Shown here one piece after another: positions 56,870 to 64,000 of a DNA stretch of 64,000 nt; position 1 is the first letter of the stretch; each line of letters starts with the position of its first letter. This stretch comes from Ruminococcus sp. Phil11. GTDB taxonomy: Bacteria; Bacillota; Clostridia; Oscillospirales; Ruminococcaceae. The notes below the pieces were generated by a model. That model was not told the origin of the DNA, did no database searches, and worked only from the letters and a program-made list of their open reading frames with translations. Position numbers and translations under genes: made by a program. The stretch covers positions 46,799-110,798 of the forward strand of contig MSGZ01000024.1 of the NCBI GenBank assembly GCA_001940925.1. Reading direction: 5' to 3'.

Positions 56870-56898
56870 ATTATACAACAAAAAGATTCACTTGTAAA
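56870..56898 (-). promoter_or_regulatory. Sigma-A promoter of the GH9 gene
   Basis: TTTACA and TATAAT on the minus strand are spaced by 17 bp, giving a leader of about 190 nt. Confidence 0.75.
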
Positions 56899-57031
56899 GA
56901 GGAGAGTTGGGGAAAATGTCAAAATTCCGTAAATCTTAATTTTCCGCAGCAGACGTAATACAGAGCACGCCCATGCGTTCCGTGCGCATACGGAACGCGT
57001 GATCCAAACACTTCTGCATAATCATCCGCTC

Positions 57032-57060
57032 TTGACTTTACGCCTGAAAAACGCTATAAT
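57032..57060 (+). promoter_or_regulatory. Sigma-A promoter of the GH25 gene
   Basis: TTGACT and TATAAT are spaced by 17 bp. Confidence 0.85.
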
Positions 57061-57166
57061 ATAAAAAAGTGCGCCCGCTCTGTCCGGAACAGGCACGGTT
57101 TCTTCTGCGCACGGATCAACGAAAAAAGATAGGAGAGCTGTGAAACAGCCTAGTGTTTGAGCACCC

Positions 57167-58492
57167 ATGAATCATTTGAAATACATGTATCTGTTTGCCG
57201 GTATCATGTCCGCCTGTTTGTTCACAGGCTGCGCGGACAGACCGGCGGAAAGCCGCAGTCCCGACTCCGCGGCAGAAGCCGTCACGACTGCGCCCGCGGC
57301 GACAACTTCATCGACTGCAGCCGTCACCACGACGACGACTGTCACGACGACCGTTGTTACAACGACGCAAAAGATCGACCCGCCCGATGATCTTCACATG
57401 ACCTGCCTTGACACGGTCGAAGCAGGTTCGGATATCACGCTGGATGCGTTCATCACCGACCGGAATGTTGCACTGAAGGACGGCTCCGCTTTGCTCGATA
57501 CTTCCAATCCCGGCTGGTATAACGCGGAGATCCCGTATCTTTATCACGGCGCAGAATTTACGCATACACTCCAGTATCATGTGATCGACACGACGATACC
57601 GTATGTCATCAATCCCGGACTGGAGTCCTATCACAAGGTCGAAACCCCCTTTGATCTTAATGATTATATCGGATTTGCGGATAATTGTGACAGCCGTCCG
57701 GTACTCACCTATGAGGGCGAGATCGACCCGGATACCGTCGGTTCCTATCCGCTTGCCGTGACTGTCACAGACAGCTCCGGCAATTATAACACCTGGAACA
57801 TCACGGTCAATGTGGTCGAGGAGGTGCCGAAGTCTGTTGATACGGAGCCGCGTGTGAATTACAGCGATTTCATCAGCCGCTACGAAGGCGATGATGTACG
57901 GTTCGGGATCGACGTTTCTGCATGGCAAGGGGATATTGACTACAAAGCCGTGCGCGATGCCGGATGCAGCTTTGTGATCATTCGCGCCGGATATTTTTAC
58001 AGTCAGGTCGTTCCGGACGATTATTTCCGTCAGAATCTGAAAAACGCGGCGGCCGCCGGTCTGGATGTGGGCGTATACTTCTACACGACCGACCGCAGCG
58101 AGGAAGAAGTCCGGGAGCATGTGCGCTGGATCACGGAGCAGCTGGACGGCCAGAAGCTCGACCTGCCGATCGTCTTTGACTGGGAGGAATTCGCGCACTT
58201 CCAGAAATACGGCATGAGTATCCATGATCTGAACAATGTCTATGCTGCATTTGCCGATGAGGTCAGAAAGCAGGGCTATACGCCGATGCTTTACAGCAGC
58301 AAGATCTTCCTTGATACGATCTGGAGCGAGCACACAAAGGCGTCCTCGCCCGTATGGCTGGCGCACTACGTAGACGAAACGACCTATACGGGAGAATACG
58401 AGATCTGGCAGGCAAGCTCCTGCGGCCGCATTCCCGGGATCGACGGCGATGTGGATATGGATATTCAGTATTTGGACCGGAAGCAGGACTGA
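57167..58492 (+). CDS. GH25 lysozyme-type lipoprotein
   Basis: The 441-residue protein has a lipoprotein signal (IMSACLFTGC), a Thr/Ala linker, an Ig-like or HYR-like domain (about 75-225), and a GH25 muramidase domain from about 245. GH25 motifs are RFGIDVSAWQGDIDYKAV, VGVYFYTT, the catalytic FDWEE and the terminal DGDVDMDIQYL. It would cleave peptidoglycan from the membrane surface, for remodelling or defence. The ATG at 57167 has no good ribosome site. A GTG at 57140 in the same frame, with AGGAG upstream, is cut off by a TGA seven codons later. Confidence 0.9.
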   Translation: MNHLKYMYLFAGIMSACLFTGCADRPAESRSPDSAAEAVTTAPAATTSSTAAVTTTTTVTTTVVTTTQKIDPPDDLHMTCLDTVEAGSDITLDAFITDRNVALKDGSALLDTSNPGWYNAEIPYLYHGAEFTHTLQYHVIDTTIPYVINPGLESYHKVETPFDLNDYIGFADNCDSRPVLTYEGEIDPDTVGSYPLAVTVTDSSGNYNTWNITVNVVEEVPKSVDTEPRVNYSDFISRYEGDDVRFGIDVSAWQGDIDYKAVRDAGCSFVIIRAGYFYSQVVPDDYFRQNLKNAAAAGLDVGVYFYTTDRSEEEVREHVRWITEQLDGQKLDLPIVFDWEEFAHFQKYGMSIHDLNNVYAAFADEVRKQGYTPMLYSSKIFLDTIWSEHTKASSPVWLAHYVDETTYTGEYEIWQASSCGRIPGIDGDVDMDIQYLDRKQD

Positions 58493-58535
58493 CCTGCCGC
58501 CGTCTGCGCACGCATCGCATGATGAAAGCAAACAA

Positions 58536-58579
58536 AGGAACCGCTGAACAATCGGGTTTGTTCAGCGGTTCCTGTTTTT
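58536..58579. terminator. Bidirectional terminator between GH25 and M6 genes
   Basis: A 15-bp perfect stem AGGAACCGCTGAACA / TGTTCAGCGGTTCCT with an 8-nt loop is followed by GTTTTTC, and is T-rich on the minus side too. Confidence 0.92.
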
Positions 58580-58613
58580 CGGAAAAGCAGCCGATTCCTG
58601 CGGATGTGCGTGT

Positions 58614-60902
58614 TCATGCAGCATCTGAAACCGTGATCTCTGCAATGCCGCTGATCCATCCGGAAAGATCGGGGGCGGCCGGGTCATAATACGGCCCCTC
58701 ATGCACCGCGCCGACCTGAATGACCAGCCCCGTCTCTGCGGTCAGACCGCCGTCCGCATCATACCAGTGAAAGCCGGCCGTGCTGCCGTCGAGCCGGTCA
58801 GTTCCCTGCTCTCCCTTCTTCGGGCGGAGAAAACAGCCGTTTTCATTGACGAGCCGCAGCACGCGCTGCTTTTGATGACTGCTGTCATAATGCTTTCCGT
58901 GATTGCTGTAGGTCAGCTCCGGCCCGAAATTGCCCTCCGAGACCTCCGCCTGCACATGCAGCACGCGGATTCCGCTTCCGCCGTATTCCCGCTGATTGCC
59001 CTCCGGCGTCAGATACTCGATCAGGAAATATTCGCTGAGCAGTCCGGCTGCCGGATCCTTCGGGATCATGATGCAGGACGGCGCATCCGGAGCCGCCTGC
59101 AGGAAAAAGTGCTGTGTCCCGCCGGTATAGACCTGCACCTCGTCTGCTGTGATCCAGCCGAGCAGCAGTTTGGAGCAGGCGGAAAGATCGCCGTCGCCCT
59201 CGTCCATCAGCTCGTCGCCTGCTTCGCCGTCAAGCCCGTCGTGTTCGCCGGACGTTTCCGTGGCATACTGATAGTAGTCCGGCAGTCCCATTGCGTGGCA
59301 GAGCTCGTGTGCGGTGCGGCAGACAAAATCCGAGGCATATTTCGGCTCGTAGGGGACCGCGCAGAACGTCCCGGCGCGCACGCCGTCATATTCATCAGGG
59401 GTGACGGCATCCACCGAGAACGGCCACCAGTCCGGCTTTCCGTCCTGATCGCTGTCAATGCCCGCCGCCATATCCGGCAGCGCGATCACGAAGGAATCGA
59501 GAACGCCGTTTCCGTCCGCATCGTAATCGCGGAAATCGAGCTGTCCGTCCGTCGCCGCAAGGATCTCGTCGGCAAGGGAACGCGCATAATCGTCCGCATA
59601 GCTGCCGATCGGCTTTTCTGCGGTATAGGGGATCACATCGCCGGTCAGCTGCAGCCTGCCGTAGGAAGCACGTTCAAAGTATGCGGCAATGCTCTCGTGC
59701 GGATAATACGGATCATCGGGATCGGATGCGGAAAAGCACCGTTTCTGCAGCAGCGTATATTCTTCGTCATCCAACTGAAAACAGTCCGGGAAGGTGACCG
59801 CAAACACCGGCACCCGCACCGTCCCGGCCGAAGGCAGCGAAGGCTTCACTGCCCGGATCGGCGGATCGGCCGGCTGCGCTGCGGCGGGCGGCTTCTGTCC
59901 GAGCTTCACGCGCTTCATGAGCGTCAGGTCAGCCGCATTGATCCGGCCGTCCGCATTCAGGTCGCCTGCCTGCGGTGCGGCGAGATCCCCGCAGCCAAGC
60001 AGATACCGGGATGCAGCGGCAATGTCGTCCGCATTGAAGCGTGCATCCGCATTGACGTCAAACGGAACGCCGGCGCATTCCTGCGGCACGGGCGTCTGCA
60101 TGGCTGCAAGATCCGTGTTCATATCCGGCACGATGCCGAGATCGCGGTACAGCTGCAGGGCAAGCTCCCAGTGTTCCTGAAATGTCAGCTCCTCCGGCGG
60201 GACCACAAAAAACGCCGTATTGTATGTCCGCTTTTCTGTATAGAGCGTGCAGTCCGGCAGATGCCCGTCCAGATAGGTCTGCAGCTCCTCCGCGGTCAGA
60301 TCTCCGCGTGCGGCGGGGCTGTAGCTCTGCTGATCCGAATAGCCGGTCAGATACCGGACACTGAGCTGCCGCTTCTGATAAACGGGGACATGATAATAAA
60401 AGCAGGCGAGCAGGTCAGCCGCCGTCAGCTCCTTCCGGAGCGCGTCCAGATCGGCCTGACTGCGGTTCGTCAGACGAAAGCAGTTCCCGCTGACGCTGTA
60501 GGACTGCCGTGCCGTTTCCGTCTCATACTTCTGCAGGACGGCTTTGGCTGCTTCGGCATCCTCCGGCGACTTCACGCAGAACATGGCGGAGTCCCCTTGC
60601 GGGATCATGACCGAGATCCACTGTACACCGCGCGCCGCGAACGGAATCGCGGGGTCATACCATGAGGTGAACGCAGAAAGCGAATCGCCGGCAGAGAGAA
60701 AATAACCGTTCTGTATCTCCGCACCGAAGCAGAGCTCCTGCACATAACGCTGCAGCATCCCGCCGTCGGATAATATGTTCTGCCGCCATTCGGCATAATT
60801 CTCTTTCAGCTTTGCGGAAGTGACCGCCTCTGCGGAAAGATCGCCGCAGAAGGCAGCTGCGATGCAGCAGGTCACTGCAAATCCGTACAGTCTTTTTTTC
60901 AT
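58614..60902 (-). CDS. M6-family metalloprotease with internal dockerin
   Basis: The 762-residue secreted protein has a signal peptide. An N-terminal region of about 255 residues has no recognised family. A dockerin (FDVNADARFNADDIAAASRY and GDLNADGRINAADLTLMKRV) lies at about 280-335. An M6 (immune inhibitor A-like) domain follows with HELCHAMGLPDYYQ (HExxHxxGxxD) near residue 550 and several Asp-rich calcium-type loops (DYDADGNGVLDSF). A beta-rich C-terminus completes it. The internal dockerin separates two modules, so the protease could sit on a scaffold. ATG 60902 is chosen over GTG 60911, with AAAGGA 10 nt upstream. Its own promoter is at 60951-60979. Confidence 0.9.
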   Translation of the reverse strand: MKKRLYGFAVTCCIAAAFCGDLSAEAVTSAKLKENYAEWRQNILSDGGMLQRYVQELCFGAEIQNGYFLSAGDSLSAFTSWYDPAIPFAARGVQWISVMIPQGDSAMFCVKSPEDAEAAKAVLQKYETETARQSYSVSGNCFRLTNRSQADLDALRKELTAADLLACFYYHVPVYQKRQLSVRYLTGYSDQQSYSPAARGDLTAEELQTYLDGHLPDCTLYTEKRTYNTAFFVVPPEELTFQEHWELALQLYRDLGIVPDMNTDLAAMQTPVPQECAGVPFDVNADARFNADDIAAASRYLLGCGDLAAPQAGDLNADGRINAADLTLMKRVKLGQKPPAAAQPADPPIRAVKPSLPSAGTVRVPVFAVTFPDCFQLDDEEYTLLQKRCFSASDPDDPYYPHESIAAYFERASYGRLQLTGDVIPYTAEKPIGSYADDYARSLADEILAATDGQLDFRDYDADGNGVLDSFVIALPDMAAGIDSDQDGKPDWWPFSVDAVTPDEYDGVRAGTFCAVPYEPKYASDFVCRTAHELCHAMGLPDYYQYATETSGEHDGLDGEAGDELMDEGDGDLSACSKLLLGWITADEVQVYTGGTQHFFLQAAPDAPSCIMIPKDPAAGLLSEYFLIEYLTPEGNQREYGGSGIRVLHVQAEVSEGNFGPELTYSNHGKHYDSSHQKQRVLRLVNENGCFLRPKKGEQGTDRLDGSTAGFHWYDADGGLTAETGLVIQVGAVHEGPYYDPAAPDLSGWISGIAEITVSDAA

Positions 60903-60950
60903 CTTATGCACATCCTTTTATATGATTTTGAGCACGCATCTGATGATTTT

Positions 60951-60979
60951 ATTGTAGCGGATATGCAGGCTGTTGTCAA
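60951..60979 (-). promoter_or_regulatory. Sigma-A promoter of the M6 protease gene
   Basis: TTGACA and TACAAT on the minus strand are spaced by 17 bp. Confidence 0.85.
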
Positions 60980-60992
60980 TATCTTTTCGTCC

Positions 60993-61743
60993 TTATTCTG
61001 TGTGCAGTGCTGTTTCACGGCGCAGCGGAAGCAGTACGCCGGCAAACCGCTCTGAAAAAACGGGCAGCTCCCTGTGCGGGGAACTGCCCGTTGATCTGCA
61101 AAAGCGGATGCGGCTGCTTTCCGGAGCGCATGAGCCGGTGCCGCATCCGGCCATGCGCTGTGTTTCAGGCTGCGCTAATTTGACGGTCAGGGTCGCGGTG
61201 CCTGAGACCGTTTTTGCGGCGTTTGCGGATTTTACAATGCAGCGGAACTTATAACCGTTTCTGCCGGCTGCTGCGGGAACGCTCAATACAGTTGTGCGGC
61301 TGCCTGTCCATGTGCAGTTCTTCCAGCCGGAGCCGTCGTTGTACTGCCACTGATAGGTGAGGGAGCTGCCGGAAGCACTGATGCTGAATTTGGCGGCCTT
61401 ACCGGCTTTCTGCGTCACGCTGACCGGCTGCAGGATGATATTGGTTTGCGCCGTCAGCGTCACAGCGGCGGAGATATCCCGTGTGCCGTTTGCTGCGTTC
61501 ACGATGCAGCGGTATTGTTTGCCGTCATTTGCTGCCGTAGACCGTCAGCTTGCCGTCACTTTCCAGCTTCCAGGATGCCGTTACGCCGCATTTGCCGTAT
61601 GCGGTGACCGTTCCGGCCGCTGATGCCGTGATCGGATTCAGCAGCAGAGCCTGCTGCGGCAGGGCAGCGGGGGCGGTGAGCAGCGTCAGGGCTGCCATTG
61701 CGGTTGAGAGAATGCGTTTTCCTTTCATAAGAACACTTTTCAA
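60993..61743 (-). pseudogene. Decayed LRR/Ig-like surface protein gene
   Basis: The 5' ORF (61525-61743) has a signal peptide and the N-terminal motif of BspA-type LRR proteins (YGKCGVTASWKLESDGKLTV), then stops. In a neighbouring frame the sequence continues NDGKQYRCIVNAANGTRDIS into an Ig-like domain (LTYQWQYNDGSGWKNC, GRNGYKFRCIVKSANA). The LRR region is missing. The last frame runs through a terminator-like hairpin (61055-61092) to 60993, which suggests a second frameshift near the end; TGA 61165-61167 in the alternate frame would give a normal end. This fits an internal deletion plus indels. Confidence 0.75.
61055..61092 (-). terminator. Terminator of the decayed surface-protein gene
   Basis: The minus-strand stem AACGGGCAG / CTGCCCGTT, extended by TCCC/GGGG, is followed by TTTTTTC. 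Confidence 0.85.
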
Positions 61744-61789
61744 AATTGCCTTTTGTTTATGGATGCGCCGCGCGCATGGAGAAACAGGG

Positions 61790-62032
61790 TTATTCGTGCT
61801 CCTTTCTGACTTCGATCTCGACCTCGTCCTCTTTTTCCTGTCCCTTCTTTTTCTGTGTCAGCAGGCAGCCGGAGCACGCGCTCAGGCAGCAGAGATTGAT
61901 GATGCCGCTTCTCAGGCTGTCATCGTCTTTGTTCACAGCAGATAAGATCAGAGATGCGATCGTGACGATGATCGCAAAGATCATTATGCCGCGGAGTGCC
62001 TTCTCCGCTTCAACTTTGGTTGTCTTTTTCAT
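61790..62032 (-). CDS. Small membrane protein, 80 residues
   Basis: It has one or two membrane segments (IMIFAIIVTIASLILSAV and a Cys-rich INLCCLSACSGCLLTQ). A Lys/Glu-rich cytosolic tail follows. AGGAGG precedes the ATG. No family is recognised. It is divergent from the LytTR regulator and lies upstream of the decayed LRR gene on the same strand. The hairpin GCACCGGGC / GCCCGGTGC (62054-62082) lies in its leader. Confidence 0.7.
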   Translation of the reverse strand: MKKTTKVEAEKALRGIMIFAIIVTIASLILSAVNKDDDSLRSGIINLCCLSACSGCLLTQKKKGQEKEDEVEIEVRKEHE

Positions 62033-62176
62033 ACGATATCCTCCTGTTTACGGGCACCGGGCATGTTCTGCCAGCCCGGTGCGTGTTTGATGCTCTGAGT
62101 ATAGCACGGTTTTTCCGGAAACGGGAAAAACTGTCGTGAACGGTGCGGATTTTGTCGTGAACTGCAGATGCCGCAC

Positions 62177-62205
62177 TTGCATTTTTGCATCGTATATGGT
62201 ATACT
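62177..62205 (+). promoter_or_regulatory. Sigma-A promoter of the two-component operon
   Basis: TTGCAT and TATACT are spaced by 17 bp, 32 bp before the regulator start. Confidence 0.75.
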
Positions 62206-62237
62206 TTGTTAAGGAAAATCAAAAATGGAGGACTTCT

Positions 62238-62939
62238 ATGCGAATTGCAATCTGTGACGACGAACAGCAGTTTCTCAGCGATTTCCGGCGCATCACCGAC
62301 CAGCTGTATAAAAGCCTTGACATGCTGGTGGACAGCTTTTCGGACGGTGCGGCACTGCTGAAGCAGTTTCGGCTCCGCGCCTACGATCTGGTGTTTCTGG
62401 ATATTGAAATGCCGGAAATGGACGGTATCACGCTGGCGGAGGAGCTGCGTGCGCTCAGCGATACGGTCAGCATCGTCTTTCTCACCGGGCATATCGAGTA
62501 TGCGATCCGTGGCTATGAGGTCAACGCGCTGCGGTATCTGACCAAGCCGGCCGACGAACAGAAGATCCGGGCGGTGATCGACCATGTGCTGCAGAAAACG
62601 GAAAACGAAAAAACGCTCTGGATCCGGACGGACGAAGGGGAGATCCGGCTGCGGCTGGCAGAGATCCTGTTCATCGAATCCCAGAACCAGAACGTGGTCA
62701 TCAGCACGGATACGGAAAGCTATTCCGTGCGCGGCAACATGCGCGATTTTGAGCAGCGTCTGACGCCGGAGGGGTTTTTCCGCATCCACCGCTGTTATCT
62801 GGCTGCACTTTCCAAAATACGGCAGATCTCCGGCCGGGAAGTGGTCATGGAGGACGGAACGAAGCTTCCGGTCGCACGCAGCAAGGAGACTGCGCTGCGG
62901 GAGGCACTGTTTTCATTTGTCAGCAGGGAGGCGTTTTGA
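62238..62939 (+). CDS. LytTR-family response regulator
   Basis: The 233-residue protein has an N-terminal receiver domain. The acidic pocket is ICDDEQ, the phospho-acceptor Asp is in YDLVFLDIEMPEMDG, and YLTKPAD holds the conserved Lys. A C-terminal LytTR DNA-binding domain follows (IESQNQNVVISTD, FFRIHRCYLAALSKI). It belongs to the AgrA/VirR type that often controls surface or peptide systems. Start 62238 has TGGAGGA upstream; track start 62136 does not. It overlaps the kinase start by 3 bp (TGATG), so they are coupled. Confidence 0.95.
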   Translation: MRIAICDDEQQFLSDFRRITDQLYKSLDMLVDSFSDGAALLKQFRLRAYDLVFLDIEMPEMDGITLAEELRALSDTVSIVFLTGHIEYAIRGYEVNALRYLTKPADEQKIRAVIDHVLQKTENEKTLWIRTDEGEIRLRLAEILFIESQNQNVVISTDTESYSVRGNMRDFEQRLTPEGFFRIHRCYLAALSKIRQISGREVVMEDGTKLPVARSKETALREALFSFVSREAF

Positions 62940-64000
62940 TGCAGGATTATGTTTCTATGCTGTTCTCATGGGAGATGCTCGTCACGACGGTCATTGATTT
63001 TTTCATGATCCTGTTTCAGTATCTGGCGACCGCACTGATCGTGCACTGCTTTTATGACGATGCGGTCGTGATCTCGCGAAAACGTGCGGCGTTCGTGATC
63101 GTCGGCTTTCCGGTCACAATGATCGCCGTGATGATCGTTTCGCTGATCATCGGAATCGCGATCGGCCGGAACATGGCGGAGAACGGTACCATGACGGATA
63201 CGTTCCTAATCAGTGATCTGGGCGATCGTGTGTTCCTGATCGGCGGCTCGTCGATCTTTTTCTGGGTCGCCGCAGTGATCGCGGCCGGAAAAGGGATCGG
63301 GTTCCGGAAGGGGCTGCTGCGCTTTTTGATCGCATTCGGCGTTTGTATGCTGATCAGCTTTGTGTGCAGTCTGCCGCCGGAAATGATCCGCTACTGCATC
63401 ACGGAAACCGGTATTTCCGGCAAGCATGTCGCGGAAACGTCCATGGCGGAGATGCTGCAGCTGGATATCATCCGTCTGGTGCTGGCGGTCATCATCACGC
63501 TGCTGCTGTATTTCCGCGTATACAAAAAAGGCATTGCGCTCCGGCTGCGGAAAATTGATGTGGCATCGGTCCTGTTTTATGCCGTCATCGCGCTGCTGAT
63601 CAATATTCTGTTTGAAACTGTGGAAAAGCAGGGCATCCCGCTTGCAGGCGGCAGTCTGTCCGTGCGGATCATTCTGGTGCTGTTCATGCTGCTGCTGATC
63701 CTGCTGATCCCGCTGCTGATCGTGCGGAACCGTCTCAGTGCGTCCTACAAGGAACAGGCTGCATATCAGCAGAATTTCCTCGAAACTGAGCTGAATGCAT
63801 CCCGCCAGTACCGGGCAGCGCAGGAGGATACCCGCGCATTCCGGCATGATGTGCAGAACAATCTGACGGCGGTTGCCATGCTCATGGAGGAGGGGAAGAT
63901 CGGGGAGGCAAAGCGGTATCTGGATGATATGCGCACGGAGGTCAGTGCGCTGTCCCCGAAGGTCGTCACGGGAGACGACATGGTCGATGCGCTGATCTCA
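62939..64000 (+). CDS. GHKL sensor histidine kinase, 5' part
   Basis: The gene is missing from the track because it is open to the window end; 354 codons are visible. The first 260 residues contain six or seven membrane segments of the AgrC type (for example LFQYLATALIVHCF and LLILLIPLLIV). A dimerisation region follows with the phospho-acceptor His in EDTRAFRHDVQNNLTAVAML. The ATPase domain is beyond the edge. It pairs with the LytTR regulator, and its ligand is likely a peptide or cell-envelope signal. It starts at 62939 in overlap with the regulator stop. Confidence 0.9.
   Translation, partial: MQDYVSMLFSWEMLVTTVIDFFMILFQYLATALIVHCFYDDAVVISRKRAAFVIVGFPVTMIAVMIVSLIIGIAIGRNMAENGTMTDTFLISDLGDRVFLIGGSSIFFWVAAVIAAGKGIGFRKGLLRFLIAFGVCMLISFVCSLPPEMIRYCITETGISGKHVAETSMAEMLQLDIIRLVLAVIITLLLYFRVYKKGIALRLRKIDVASVLFYAVIALLINILFETVEKQGIPLAGGSLSVRIILVLFMLLLILLIPLLIVRNRLSASYKEQAAYQQNFLETELNASRQYRAAQEDTRAFRHDVQNNLTAVAMLMEEGKIGEAKRYLDDMRTEVSALSPKVVTGDDMVDALIS

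Noticed and set aside
58701-60665. 654-residue plus-strand ORF
   Set aside because: It is antisense to the M6 protease, with Arg/Leu-rich shadow composition.
62054-62082. Hairpin GCACCGGGC / GCCCGGTGC as a terminator
   Set aside because: It lies between divergent genes, so no transcript ends there, and no T run follows; it may be only a leader hairpin.

Overview
The window looks like chromosomal DNA of a fibre-degrading, spore-forming Gram-positive anaerobe of the Ruminococcus type (Oscillospiraceae). This rests on cellulosome parts (one cohesin-like protein and seven dockerin proteins), Thr-rich linkers, a GH9 protein, an uninterrupted sporulation sigma factor of the SigK type, sortase-assembled pili, S-box and RFN riboswitches, and sigma-A promoters almost all spaced by exactly 17 bp. 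The genus assignment is inference. No tRNA, rRNA, CRISPR array, phage or intact insertion sequence was seen.

Layout. 0-2.5 kb (minus): 5' part of a cohesin-like secreted protein, then a tetR-CPBP protease operon with a palindromic operator. 2.7-5.8 kb: a MacB-like ABC ATPase-permease fusion. 5.8-6.2 kb: four tandem 104-bp non-coding repeats. 6.4-9.6 kb: two BspA-type leucine-rich-repeat proteins ending in dockerins. 9.7-10.4 kb: hisI-hisE. 10.5-15.0 kb: two hypothetical proteins, an MBL-fold hydrolase, a GNAT acetyltransferase and ligA. 15.3-18.9 kb: a VTC-DUF4956-CotH operon. 18.9-21.2 kb (minus): a CPBP protease-metK operon behind a SAM-I riboswitch. 21.3-26.7 kb: sigK, ribU with an FMN riboswitch, a CD1247-like acidic protein, efp, a transglutaminase-like lipoprotein, a YitT-type membrane protein and a Lys/Ala-rich protein.

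26.8-30.2 kb (minus) holds a dockerin zincin protease and a dockerin esterase. 30.5-32.3 kb holds a macro-domain protein and a VWA protein. 32.3-44.7 kb is the most distinctive region: two divergent pilus operons facing away from a 630-bp AT-rich intergenic region. Each starts with a small MTDKE-type coiled-coil protein and a dedicated signal peptidase I. The left arm continues with a class C sortase, a Cna-B pilin and a second sortase. The right arm continues with a 1580-residue tip adhesin carrying carbohydrate-binding-like modules, a backbone pilin split by one in-frame stop codon, and a class C sortase.

44.8-60.9 kb carries a dockerin LRR protein, a NERD-domain protein, a giant 1890-residue secreted protein followed by a 30-residue peptide, a GH9-type dockerin protein that appears to lack its catalytic acid, a GH25 lipoprotein and an M6 protease with an internal dockerin. 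61-64 kb has a decayed LRR/Ig-like gene, a small membrane protein and a LytTR two-component system that runs off the right edge.

Taken together, the secreted genes suggest a cell surface built to attach to and process complex organic matter: cellulosomal proteases, an esterase and LRR proteins on dockerins, plus pili whose tip may bind polysaccharide. The long antisense ORFs in the supplied track are shadows of these GC-rich genes.
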